NCBI RefSeq assembly: GCF_014643695.1
Contig: NZ_BMJY01000001.1
Location: 463,597-527,596 of the forward strand
Direction: 5' to 3'
DNA length: 64,000 nt
Source of the DNA: Microbacterium album
GTDB taxonomy: Bacteria; Actinomycetota; Actinomycetes; Actinomycetales; Microbacteriaceae
Shown: piece after piece, positions 9,242 to 18,160 of the stretch
How positions within the stretch are numbered: position 1 is the stretch's first letter
How the letters are laid out: every line of letters begins with the position of its first letter
Notes under the pieces: model-generated
Database searches by the model: none
What the model was told of the DNA's origin: nothing
Seen by the model: the letters and a program-made list of their open reading frames with translations, nothing else
Made by a program: the position numbers and the translations under genes

Positions 9242-10225
9242 CTACGCGCCGCCGCCGACATCGGTCCGTGTCGGGAGCAGCCGAGGAGCCACCCGGACCA
9301 GCACGACCATCACCACAAGCTCGATCAGCGTCTGAGTGACGACGACGAGGGGCGCGGGGGAGAGGCGCTCGGGCAGCGCCAGCACGAGCGGCAGCACGAC
9401 CAGCGAATTGCGCGTGACGCCGCTGAACAGCACGGCGCGGCCATCGGGCATGCCCAACCCGGCGACGCGCGCCGCGACCACCCCGACGGCGGTCATGACG
9501 GCCGCGAACAGCACGAACACCGGGATCACGGGCGCCAGGCGCGCCAGGTCCCCGCCGACAGCCGCCACCTGAGAGGCGACCACGGCGCCGAGCGTGAGCA
9601 TCATGAGGGGAACCATCGCGGTCGTTGCGGCGCGGCCCGCGTGCCGCGCAGCCGGGTGGCGCGTCGCGAGCGCCTGCGTGACGGCGGCCGCGGCGAGCGG
9701 CAGGACGATCAGCACCAGGAACGCCTCGAGGAACGGGCCCGGCACGATGGCCGAGACCAGCGCCGGGCCCGCCATCGCCCATAGGTAGAGCGGCAGCAGC
9801 ACCATCTGGCCGAGCATGAGCAGGGGAGTGGCGGCCAGCAGTCGGTCGCGCGACCCGCCGGCCAGGCCGCTGAACGCGATCACGTAGTCGATGCACGGCG
9901 TGAGCAGCACGAACAGGACGCCGACAAGGAGCGCCTCGTCCGCGGCCACGAGGCGCGACACCCCGAACGCCACGACGGGGGCCACGACGAAGTTCACGAC
10001 GGCGAGCGTCGCGAGGAAGCGCCGGTCGCGGAGCGCGGCGCTCACCCGCGCCAGCGGGACGCCGAGGAAGGTCGCGTAGAGCAGCAGGGCCAGCAGCGGC
10101 GTGATCGCGCGCTCGAGCGGCGCCGCGACGAGCGGGGCGGCGAGTCCCACCGCGGCGCCGACAGCCAGGGCAACCAGATAGAGCGCGACCTGATGGCGTT
10201 CCAGTGCCTGCGCGATCCGGTCCAT
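9242..10225 (-). CDS. BASS-family transporter (arsenic-resistance/bile acid:sodium symporter type)
   Basis: A 327-residue integral membrane protein with about ten helices. It shows the TPCIDYVIAF helix, typical of actinobacterial proteins annotated as ACR3-related arsenic resistance proteins, and LFSGVTRNSLVVLPL in the second half. BASS/ACR3 carriers move organic or metalloid anions across the cytoplasmic membrane. No ArsR regulator or arsenate reductase is nearby, so arsenite export is not supported by context. CAGACT (10232-10237) ends 6 nt before the ATG, suggesting a leaderless mRNA. The downstream PPOX gene starts 11 nt inside this gene's stop side and may be co-transcribed. Confidence 0.82.
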   Translation of the reverse strand: MDRIAQALERHQVALYLVALAVGAAVGLAAPLVAAPLERAITPLLALLLYATFLGVPLARVSAALRDRRFLATLAVVNFVVAPVVAFGVSRLVAADEALLVGVLFVLLTPCIDYVIAFSGLAGGSRDRLLAATPLLMLGQMVLLPLYLWAMAGPALVSAIVPGPFLEAFLVLIVLPLAAAAVTQALATRHPAARHAGRAATTAMVPLMMLTLGAVVASQVAAVGGDLARLAPVIPVFVLFAAVMTAVGVVAARVAGLGMPDGRAVLFSGVTRNSLVVLPLVLALPERLSPAPLVVVTQTLIELVVMVVLVRVAPRLLPTRTDVGGGA

Positions 10226-10261
10226 CGGATCAGTCTGGCAGTGTCGCGGTGCGTACCTGTG

Positions 10262-10750
10262 TCACCCGGCGGTGCCGAAGCCCTCGCGCGCCTCGCGCTC
10301 GGCGAGCGGCTCGAGCTCCTGGAACAGCGTGACCTGCAGGTCGCCCGGGACCTCCAGGCGCGCGTTCAGGGACCGCCACGGCGTCTCCCGCGGGGCGGCC
10401 GTGAGCTCGGCTCCGCCGTCCACCAGCCGGCTCGTCATGGCCTGTGTGTCGTCCACCTCGAACGCGAGCCGGATCCGCGCGCTGCGCCCGCCGTCCGTCT
10501 CGACGCGGTCGATCATGCGCACCTGTGCGGGGTTCGCAAGCTCGAGCGTCGCGGCCCCGGCGTGCAGGATGGCGACGCGTGCGCCGTCCTCGCCCTGGAA
10601 CGCCGCCTGCTCCGGCAGCCCCAGCGCGTCGCGGAACAGGGCGAGCGCGCCGTCGAGGTCTTCCACCTCCACCACCACGCGAAGCTGGCGGACGCGGGCG
10701 GGAGAGGCGGAGCTGCCGGGGAGCGACGAAGGCGCGAGATCATCGGTCAT
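10262..10750 (-). CDS. VOC (glyoxalase/bleomycin-resistance) family protein
   Basis: A 162-residue single VOC module pair: beta-alpha-beta-beta-beta halves beginning RQLRVVVEVEDLDGALAL and RLAFEVDDTQAM, ending in the VTLFQELEP strand. Members are metal-dependent dioxygenases, isomerases or binding proteins; no family-specific metal set can be assigned. TACCGT (10757-10762) ends 6 nt before the ATG, so it probably has its own leaderless transcript. The first 20 residues are Ser/Pro-rich and likely disordered. Confidence 0.85.
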   Translation of the reverse strand: MTDDLAPSSLPGSSASPARVRQLRVVVEVEDLDGALALFRDALGLPEQAAFQGEDGARVAILHAGAATLELANPAQVRMIDRVETDGGRSARIRLAFEVDDTQAMTSRLVDGGAELTAAPRETPWRSLNARLEVPGDLQVTLFQELEPLAEREAREGFGTAG

Positions 10751-10816
10751 ACGCCTACGGTACGAGCTGACAGAGGCGCGAGGGGCCGTACGAGCGACCG
10801 TCGACGCCGCTCCCGG

Positions 10817-11491
10817 TCAGTCGGCTTCCGCGAACGCCGCAACCTCGCCGATGACGCGCGGATCGGCCAGCACCCGGAAGTGTCCGCCGGTGTCCAGCAC
10901 GACGTTCTTCGCCCCCGCCAGCTCGCTGCCCTCGGGGATGTGGGGGTCGAAGCGGGCGTAGATCGACACGATCCGCGCGTTGATGGCGATCTCCTGCGCG
11001 AGCGCGAGGATCGTGGCGTTGCGGGGCGCGAAGCTGCGCAGCGTCGGAAGCACCATCAGGCGCGCGTACCGCGACCCGCCGAACGGTGCCGCCACGGCGA
11101 CCATGCCACGCACGCGGCTCGCCCCGGGGCCGAACGCCATCACGTGCTTGCCGATCAGGCCGCCCTTGCTGTGCGCGACAAGCACGACGTCACGCAGGTC
11201 GTGCTCGACGAGGTGCGCCGCCACGAGCCTCGCGCCCTCGTCGATCGGGCGACGGTTGTCGCGCAGCGGGTCGACGACGTGGACGGGGTGACCGCGCTCG
11301 TGCAACGCCACGATGAGCGGCTGCAGGAACTTCCACGTCTCGTAGACGCCGGGGATCACCACGATGGGCGTGCCGTCGCCCGAGCGGAACGTCTCCGGCT
11401 CGGTGCGATCCAGGAGCGCCCGCCCCTGCCACTGCACGGCATAGGCGTAGTCCCGGATCCACCAGCCGAGCCTGCGCGCCGGACCGATCAC
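10817..11491 (-). CDS. Alpha/beta-hydrolase (lipase/acyltransferase-like)
   Basis: A 224-residue hydrolase with PIVVIPGVYE as the oxyanion strand, VLVAHSKGG as the nucleophile elbow (Ser in a G/A-x-S-x-G setting) and DTGGHFR as the His loop. It resembles the core of PGAP1/LipA-like lipases. Start: the frame is open far upstream, but GTG at 11491 overlaps the stop of the preceding hydrolase as GTGA, with GGAGAGGA 7 nt upstream. It forms a translationally coupled pair with the next entry. Substrate unknown. Confidence 0.85.
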   Translation of the reverse strand: MIGPARRLGWWIRDYAYAVQWQGRALLDRTEPETFRSGDGTPIVVIPGVYETWKFLQPLIVALHERGHPVHVVDPLRDNRRPIDEGARLVAAHLVEHDLRDVVLVAHSKGGLIGKHVMAFGPGASRVRGMVAVAAPFGGSRYARLMVLPTLRSFAPRNATILALAQEIAINARIVSIYARFDPHIPEGSELAGAKNVVLDTGGHFRVLADPRVIGEVAAFAEAD

Positions 11492-12282
11492 CGGCGGTCC
11501 TCTCCCCGCGCGAACCATCGCACGGCGCCGGCGACGGCTCGCGGCGCGGTGTGCTGAACGAGGTGCGGATGCCCCGGCACTTCGACGAGACGCGCATGGG
11601 AGGCCCGATCGCGGAGCCGGCCGCACCACTCGGGCCCGGCGATGGGGTCCCGGCCCCCGCGCAGCACGAGCAGGGGCTGGCGGAGCGCCGCCACGCGCTC
11701 CTCCATGGGGTACTCGAGCATGTGCGGCAGCTGCCGGAAGTACCAGACCGGCCCGCAGCGCAGGTACTCGGTCAGCACGCGTGCGTTCGCGGACGGGCTC
11801 TCGCGCAGGCAGTCGTTCCCGAGCGCAACGGACTGGGCGATGACGTTGCGATAGCGCTCGTCTACGACCGGCCCGATCGTGACGACCCGCGGCACCAGGT
11901 CGGGCCGCTGCGTGGCCAACTCCACGCTCCACTGCGTGCCCATCGACACGCCGATCGGGATCACCGGCCCGGTGCCGACCCGGTCCAGAACCCGACCAAG
12001 CCAGGCCGCCATCTCGGGAACGTCAGGCGACGTCGGCGGTTTCGGCATGCCGCCGAAGCCCGGCAGGTCGACGGAGTGCACGGTGTGGTGCTCGCTGAGG
12101 ACGGCATGCAGGCGCGAGAACAGGCGGTGGGAGATCCCGATGCCGTGCACCAGGAGGAATGTCAGCTGGCTGCCGTCGGTCGCGCGTCGGCCGGTGTCCG
12201 CCTCGGCCGAGGTGAGGATCCGGAAAACGTGGCCGTCCAGATCGACGAGGCGCGCGGTGGGCATCCCCTCATTCTTCGCCAT
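11488..12282 (-). CDS. Alpha/beta-hydrolase
   Basis: About 264 residues with a complete catalytic set: LLVHGIGIS oxyanion loop, IGVSMGTQ nucleophile elbow, RGGRDPIAG with the acidic residue, and PGHPHLVQ with the His. No signal peptide. Possible starts are ATG 12282 (used), GTG 12297 and ATG 12264; none has a well-spaced Shine-Dalgarno. The ATG lies inside the last codons of the broken MFS gene upstream (stop at 12269), so the three were probably one operon before the MFS gene was damaged. A cap-type esterase or epoxide-hydrolase relative is possible. Confidence 0.85.
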   Translation of the reverse strand: MAKNEGMPTARLVDLDGHVFRILTSAEADTGRRATDGSQLTFLLVHGIGISHRLFSRLHAVLSEHHTVHSVDLPGFGGMPKPPTSPDVPEMAAWLGRVLDRVGTGPVIPIGVSMGTQWSVELATQRPDLVPRVVTIGPVVDERYRNVIAQSVALGNDCLRESPSANARVLTEYLRCGPVWYFRQLPHMLEYPMEERVAALRQPLLVLRGGRDPIAGPEWCGRLRDRASHARLVEVPGHPHLVQHTAPRAVAGAVRWFARGEDRR

Positions 12283-12516
12283 CCGCCGCACGAGCACCCG
12301 GGGATTGACGCCCGGACGCCGGCCCTGGCATGGCGAGGGCCCCGGCGATCAGCGAGACGGCGGTGGCGGGCAGGAAGGCGAGCAGCGGAGGCAGGGTCTC
12401 GAGCAGGACGCCCGTGCCCGCCGCGCCGAGCGCCTGACCGAAGATCAGCGTGACGAACAGCAGCGACGTTCCGGCGGACGCGCGGGCGGGATCGATCTCG
12501 CTGGTCCACGAGATCA

Positions 12517-12529
<13 letters not shown>
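12269..12529 (-). pseudogene. C-terminal remnant of an MFS transporter
   Basis: On the minus strand 87 codons read as the end of a 12-helix carrier: SGALISWTSEIDPARAS, then a helix LLFVTLIFGQALGAAGTG, then LAFLPATAVSLIAGALAM, ending in a polar tail at a stop at 12269. No start codon belongs to it: upstream the frame runs straight into antisense TetR sequence. Its N-terminal roughly 300 residues are therefore missing. The MFS pieces are recognised by eye from helix pattern and composition, so the exact breakpoint (about 12525) is approximate. Confidence 0.65.
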
Positions 12530-13973
<1,444 letters not shown>

Positions 13974-13981
13974 CCGGCACA

Positions 13982-14014
13982 GAAGGGCGCGGGGCAGGAT
14001 GCCTCGCGCCCTTC
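13982..14014. terminator. Bidirectional terminator between rpf and DUF418 genes
   Basis: A 10-bp perfect stem GAAGGGCGCG / CGCGCCCTTC closes a 13-nt loop that can pair further (GGCA/TGCC), followed by TGTTT. It sits in the 71-nt gap between two convergent stops, so it can serve both genes. Confidence 0.8.
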
Positions 14015-14044
14015 GTGTTTCCGCGCTCCGTCCAGCGTGGCGAA

Positions 14045-15277
14045 TCAGCCCGAGACCGGCGTGGCGGAGGAGCGGCGGCCTCGGTACACGAGCGCACGCA
14101 GCAACCACTCGGCGGGCCCCCGGCGTCCGGTCCGCTCGAGCGCGAGCGCAAACCCCAGAGACAGCAGCCACACGGCGACGGCCACGAGCGCGACCTGCCA
14201 TTCGCTGAGCAGGCCGCCGAGTCCGAAACCCCACGCGCTCAGGACCGGGGCGAAGAGCAGCGACTGCAGCAGGTAGCACGACAGCGACCGCTTGCCGACG
14301 GCCCGCAGGCCGCGGGTGAGGCCGCCGCGTGCGCCGGCGCGCGCGACCCGCTCCGCGATCAGCGCGAAGACCGCGGCGTACCCGAGCGCGCCGAACAGCC
14401 CCGTGAACGCATGCAGCATCGTGGGCGTCCAGTCGGGCACATCCCACACGCCGAGCTGGACCAGCACGGACGGGATCGCACCGATCCATCCGACCGGGAT
14501 CCCGATGGCCGCCGTGCCGGTGAGCAGCCGGCGATGCTGCTCGGGCGATTCCAGGATCCGGCGGCGCGCGCACACGATCGCGAGGAGGACGGCGACGGGG
14601 ACGACCAGGCCGAGGAGTCCCTGGCCGAGCACGAGCGGCAGCCAGAACTGCAGTCGCGGCAGGATCGACGCGACGTAGGGTTCGACCCCCGCGAGCTGCG
14701 GCAGCGGGAACTCGGTGAGCTCAGCGTACTCCGGGGGGATCATGATGCCGCCGATCACCGCGAAGCCCGCCATGAGAGCCAACAGCGCGGTGAGCACGAT
14801 CGACCACACGATGAGGGTCTTGTCGCGGCGCCGCAGGAACAGCCAGACGACGACGAGCCCGATCAGGCCGTATGCGCCGAGGACATCGCCGTACCAGAGC
14901 AGCGCGGCGTGGACGGCGCCGAACACGATGAGCCACAGGTGCCGCAGCTGCAGCAGGCGGCGCGCACCCCTCTCGTCACCCCCGGTGAGCTGCTGCCGCG
15001 TGTACAGCTGCCACATGCCGTACCCGAACAGGAACGCGAACAAGGGATAGCTGCGCCCGTCCACCGCGACGATCGCGACCGTCTGCCACACCGCGTCGAG
15101 GCCCGTCGCCCCGGTCCGGTGCGCGTTCACCATCGACGTCTCGGCGCCGTAGAGGAACCACGGCGCGTTCGCGAGAGCGATGAGCAACAGCATGAGGCCG
15201 CGCGCGAGGTCCGGCGCTATCGCGCGCGGGGGAGAAGGGGACGTCGTCGTGGCGGCATCGATTCCGTCGCGCGTCAT
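14045..15277 (-). CDS. DUF418 family membrane protein
   Basis: A 410-residue, roughly ten-helix membrane protein. It begins with the PDLARGLMLLLIALANAP helix, has FLFGYGMWQLY, LRHLWLIVFGAVHAALLW, and the C-terminal DUF418 signature with GKRSLSCYLLQS and GPAEWLLRALVY. DUF418 proteins (YeiB-like) are found next to envelope and acyltransferase genes; the biochemical role is not established. TAGGCT (15284-15289) ends 6 nt before the ATG, predicting a leaderless mRNA. Confidence 0.9.
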   Translation of the reverse strand: MTRDGIDAATTTSPSPPRAIAPDLARGLMLLLIALANAPWFLYGAETSMVNAHRTGATGLDAVWQTVAIVAVDGRSYPLFAFLFGYGMWQLYTRQQLTGGDERGARRLLQLRHLWLIVFGAVHAALLWYGDVLGAYGLIGLVVVWLFLRRRDKTLIVWSIVLTALLALMAGFAVIGGIMIPPEYAELTEFPLPQLAGVEPYVASILPRLQFWLPLVLGQGLLGLVVPVAVLLAIVCARRRILESPEQHRRLLTGTAAIGIPVGWIGAIPSVLVQLGVWDVPDWTPTMLHAFTGLFGALGYAAVFALIAERVARAGARGGLTRGLRAVGKRSLSCYLLQSLLFAPVLSAWGFGLGGLLSEWQVALVAVAVWLLSLGFALALERTGRRGPAEWLLRALVYRGRRSSATPVSG

Positions 15278-15329
15278 GCGGCCAGCCTAGGGTGTTTCGA
15301 ATGTCCGCGCCCCGTGGCACCATCGCGCC

Positions 15330-15755
15330 ATGAGCCTCTCCGAAACCGAACGACAGTCCTTCCTCGCCGAGCCGCACTACGCCACCATCAGCGTCTCGGC
15401 CGGTTCCGGCCGTGGGCCGCTGGCGGTACCGATCTGGTACGACTACGAGCCCGGCGGCCTGGTGCGGATCATCACGGGCCGCGACTCGCGCAAGGCGCGG
15501 CTGATCCGCCAGGCCGCCCGTTTCACCCTGCTCGTCCAGCGCGTGCACCCGAACCCCCGATACGTCAGCGTCGAAGGCCCGGTCGTCGAGGAGCGGGATC
15601 TCACCGAGGCGATCGATTCGGCGATGGCTCACCGCTATCTGCCTCCGGCGGCTGCGGCGGCCTACCTCGAGCGCTCGAAGTCCTTCGGCCCGCAGGTCGT
15701 GATGGACATGCGCCCGGAGCATTGGCTCTCCGCCGACCTCCCGCCGCTCGGCTGA
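15330..15755 (+). CDS. PPOX-class split-barrel protein (probable F420- or FMN-binding)
   Basis: A 141-residue protein with the split-barrel order HYATISVSAGSG, PLAVPIWYDYEPGG, and RFTLLVQRVHPNPRYVSVEGPV. This pattern matches actinobacterial pyridoxamine-phosphate-oxidase-like F420-dependent enzymes. Together with three luciferase-like proteins in this window it suggests an F420 metabolism, though no F420 biosynthesis gene is present here. No clear Shine-Dalgarno. Single gene between divergent and convergent neighbours. Confidence 0.83.
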   Translation: MSLSETERQSFLAEPHYATISVSAGSGRGPLAVPIWYDYEPGGLVRIITGRDSRKARLIRQAARFTLLVQRVHPNPRYVSVEGPVVEERDLTEAIDSAMAHRYLPPAAAAAYLERSKSFGPQVVMDMRPEHWLSADLPPLG

Positions 15756-15812
15756 GGCACGCGACGCACACGAACGCGTGTCGAGACAGCGGCCCTCGGT
15801 CCCGCCGGACGG

Positions 15813-16703
15813 CTACACGCGCATGAGCTTGATCGGGTTGCTCACCTGACGCAGTCCTCGCACACGCCCGGACGGCGCGACATCGACGTGGACGACATCG
15901 CGCCGCCCGCTGTGGACGATCTCGACGAGCTCCTCGCCGTTCGCGGCGAGCAATCGGAACCGCGGGGCCACCGGGCGAACGGCGTCCTGCGCGAACAGCA
16001 CGCCCACGAGGAAGCGCACGATGCGCTCCGCACCGAAGATCGGATTGAGCGCGCTCCGCACGCGGCCGCCGCCATCGGTCCACAGGATGGCGTCGTATTC
16101 CAGAAGGCTCACGACGGTGGTGATGTCGCCGGTCTCGATCGCGGACACCAGCTGCCGGATCACGGCGCCGCTCCCGACGGACGCGCTCGCGGGCTCGGGC
16201 GATCCCAGTCTCCGCTCGCCGCGAGAGATGAGCTGGCGGACGGCGGCAGGCGAACGGCCCAGGATCGGCGCGATCTCGCTCGCCGTCATCGCGAAGGCCC
16301 GGTGCAGGACGATCGCCGCGCGCGCGTCGGGCGCCAGCTGCTCGGCGAGGTGCAGCACCGCGAGCGACAGCAGTTGACGGCTCGCGACGACATCCTCCGG
16401 CAACCGCTCGGTCGCCACCGGCTCGGGAAGCCACGGCCCGACGTAGTCCTCGCGCTGCCGGTGGCGCTGCCGCAGCCGGTCGATCGAGCGCCGCACACAG
16501 GCCGTCGTGAGCCACGCCGGCCACGACCGCACGGCCTGTTCCGAGGAGCGCTCCGCCGCCACGGCCTCGATGGCGACCTCGGAGACCACATCCTCCGCGT
16601 CGCCGTAGTCTCCGAGCATCCGATAGGCGATGCCGACGAGCCGATCGCGCTCGACCGTCCAGGCCTCAGCGGCGGGGGAGGGGGAGCGGGACACGTCCAC
16701 CAC
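15813..16703 (-). CDS. ECF41-type sigma factor (SigJ-like)
   Basis: A 296-residue sigma factor: region 2 GIAYRMLGDYGDAEDVV (about 23-40), region 4 MTASEIAPILGRSPAAVRQLISR (about 139-161), and a long SnoaL-like C-terminal extension. Three ECF41 hallmarks are present: WLPEP in the linker (91-95), DGGGR (210-214; DGGGK in the family) and NPIKL near the end (289-293; NPDKL in the family). In ECF41 the extension tunes the sigma factor in cis instead of an anti-sigma factor. The GTG start follows the CMD gene by 10 nt, so the two form one operon, the standard ECF41 arrangement. Confidence 0.93.
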   Translation of the reverse strand: MVDVSRSPSPAAEAWTVERDRLVGIAYRMLGDYGDAEDVVSEVAIEAVAAERSSEQAVRSWPAWLTTACVRRSIDRLRQRHRQREDYVGPWLPEPVATERLPEDVVASRQLLSLAVLHLAEQLAPDARAAIVLHRAFAMTASEIAPILGRSPAAVRQLISRGERRLGSPEPASASVGSGAVIRQLVSAIETGDITTVVSLLEYDAILWTDGGGRVRSALNPIFGAERIVRFLVGVLFAQDAVRPVAPRFRLLAANGEELVEIVHSGRRDVVHVDVAPSGRVRGLRQVSNPIKLMRV

Positions 16704-16713
16704 GCTAGCCCCG

Positions 16714-17172
16714 TCAGGCCAGGGGATGCTTCGCGTCCAGCGGCGGCTCCATCTCGGTCGCGATCGCCACGCGGTTCCACACGTTGATGGTGGCGATGGC
16801 CAGCACGATCGCTCCCAGCTGAGCCTCGTCGAAGTGCTCGGCGGCCGCGCCCCAGATCTCGTCGGTCACCGTGTCGGGCCCCAGGCGCGTGACGGCGTCC
16901 GTGAGCGCGAGCACCGCGCGCTCCCGCGCATCGAGCAGCGCTCCGGCGTGCTGCCAGGCGGCCACGGCGGCGAGCTTCCGTTCCGGGATGCCGCGCTTGC
17001 GTCCATCGGTCGCGTGGATGTCCACGCAGAAGCCGCATCCGTTCACGATCGACGCGCGGAGCTTGATCAGCTCGTACAGCTCCGCATCGAGGGCACTGCG
17101 GACGTAGCCCTCCAGCCCGATCACCGCCGCATAGCCGAGCTTGTTCGTGCGCCCGATGTTGATGCGCGTCAT
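16714..17172 (-). CDS. Carboxymuconolactone decarboxylase-family (AhpD-like) protein, ECF41 partner
   Basis: A 152-residue CMD/AhpD fold with the redox pair Cys-Gly-Phe-Cys in NGCGFCVDIH, followed by the conserved HATDGRKRGI. AhpD-like proteins use this pair for peroxidase or thiol-reductase chemistry. It has a good GAGGAG site upstream of ATG 17172. It is first in the operon with the ECF41 sigma factor and preceded by a likely ECF41 promoter, so the sigma factor probably activates its own operon. Confidence 0.92.
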   Translation of the reverse strand: MTRINIGRTNKLGYAAVIGLEGYVRSALDAELYELIKLRASIVNGCGFCVDIHATDGRKRGIPERKLAAVAAWQHAGALLDARERAVLALTDAVTRLGPDTVTDEIWGAAAEHFDEAQLGAIVLAIATINVWNRVAIATEMEPPLDAKHPLA

Positions 17173-17247
17173 GGTTCTCCTCGTGTCGCCCGCGGGCCCT
17201 CGGTGCCGACGCCGACGCGTCGCGATGCCGCGGCTACTTCATATGTC

Positions 17248-17271
17248 GACGGCACGGCGCGAAGTGTGACA
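17248..17271 (-). promoter_or_regulatory. Candidate ECF41 promoter of the CMD-sigma operon
   Basis: On the minus strand TGTCACA (17271-17265) is followed after 13 nt by CGTC (17251-17248), 75 nt upstream of the CMD start. TGTCACA and CGTC are the -35 and -10 motifs I recall for ECF41 autoregulation. The 13-nt gap looks short, so the -10 call is less secure than the -35. Confidence 0.55.
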
Positions 17272-17285
17272 GTCCAGCCCGTGGG

Positions 17286-17423
17286 TTGATTCCCGTCCTG
17301 GCCACCGGGACACTCGCCGCATGCGCGGCGATGCTGGCGTTCGTGCTGTACGGCGCGTCGGTCGGCAGCGCCGCCGCCCGCCGGGTCGAGGACGGCGCAG
17401 ATTCGCCGCGCCCGCCGACATAG
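17286..17423 (+). other. Short membrane-helix ORF, possibly a gene remnant
   Basis: In the 278-nt gap between the CMD gene and vapB, 45 codons starting at TTG 17286 read as one clean hydrophobic helix (TGTLAACAAMLAFVLYG) followed by a charged tail ending PRPPT. There is no Shine-Dalgarno. It could be a micro-protein, but it looks more like the last helix of a lost membrane protein. It overlaps the -35 of vapB. Confidence 0.25.
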
Positions 17424-17449
17424 CTGCCACGCCGTGCTACGTTGTGCTA
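17415..17449 (+). promoter_or_regulatory. vapB promoter with overlapping direct-repeat operator
   Basis: CCGACA (-35, 17415-17420), a 17-nt spacer and TACGTT (-10, 17438-17443) end 7 nt before the ATG, so the message should be leaderless. GTGCTAC occurs twice, at 17434-17440 and 17444-17450, about one helical turn apart and over the -10. This is a natural binding site for VapB-VapC autorepression. Confidence 0.55.
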
Positions 17450-17450
17450 C

Positions 17451-17717
17451 ATGGAGACGGTCAGTCACCGCGAGATGCGCAACCGCAGCGGCGAGATCCT
17501 GCGGCGCGTCGAAGCGGGGGAGTCGGTGCGGGTGACGAACAACGGTCGCGTCGCCGCGCTCATCGTCCCTCCGGCAGGGGGAGTGCTCGACGGCATGATC
17601 GCCCGCGGCGAGGCTCGCGGGCCGATCGCTGACAAGGAAGCGCTGCTCGCCATCGATCCGGTCGCCTCGCCGACGCCATCCGACCAGTTGGTCGACGATG
17701 CGCGGGGGAGATGGTGA
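17451..17717 (+). CDS. Type II antitoxin, Phd/YefM-like (VapB-type)
   Basis: An 88-residue antitoxin: the N-terminal DNA-binding half has SHREMRNRSGEILRRVEAGE and VTNNGRVAALIVP, typical of Phd/YefM-like antitoxins, and the C-terminal half is acidic and probably disordered until it wraps the toxin. ATG 17451 fits the leaderless -10. It overlaps the PIN toxin gene by a few bases, and the repeats over its promoter suggest autoregulation. Confidence 0.88.
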   Translation: METVSHREMRNRSGEILRRVEAGESVRVTNNGRVAALIVPPAGGVLDGMIARGEARGPIADKEALLAIDPVASPTPSDQLVDDARGRW

Positions 17718-18100
17718 CATCCGCGTATCTCGACACGTCCGCAGCGATGAAACTCATCGTTCTCGAGGACGAGACATCGGCGTTGCGGACATGGTGGGGC
17801 GGCACCGAGGCCACCATCGCGTCCTCCTGGCTGCTCCACACGGAGTTGCACTGCGCCGCCGGCCGTCGGCCCGAACTCGTCACGCCGACGTCCATCGCCG
17901 CGATCCTCGGCGCCGTCACGCTCATCGACATCACACGCGGCGATCTGCTCGCGGCGGGCACGCACGCGCCGCTCCGGTCGAATGACGCGATCCACCTGGC
18001 CACGGCGCTCCGGATTGGAGCCGACGAGCTGATCACGTACGACAGTGAGCTGGCCGGCGCCGCGAGGGCCGCGGGACTCCGGGTGTCCTCACCGCGCTGA
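17711..18100 (+). CDS. PIN-domain toxin (VapC-like RNase)
   Basis: A 129-residue PIN nuclease. The acidic metal-binding set is present: Asp in AYLDTSAAMK, Glu in HTELHC, Asp in SNDAIHLATAL and Asp in TYDSEL. PIN toxins cleave tRNA or rRNA when freed from their antitoxin. ATG 17711 overlaps the antitoxin by 7 nt; the next codon, GTG 17714, would give the commoner 4-nt GTGA overlap and is equally plausible. Complete and apparently functional. Confidence 0.9.
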   Translation: MVTSAYLDTSAAMKLIVLEDETSALRTWWGGTEATIASSWLLHTELHCAAGRRPELVTPTSIAAILGAVTLIDITRGDLLAAGTHAPLRSNDAIHLATALRIGADELITYDSELAGAARAAGLRVSSPR

Positions 18101-18160
18101 TCGCGTCGCGCTCGACTGCGTGAGGAGGACGGCCGCCGCGGTGCGTGCGAGACTTGCGCA

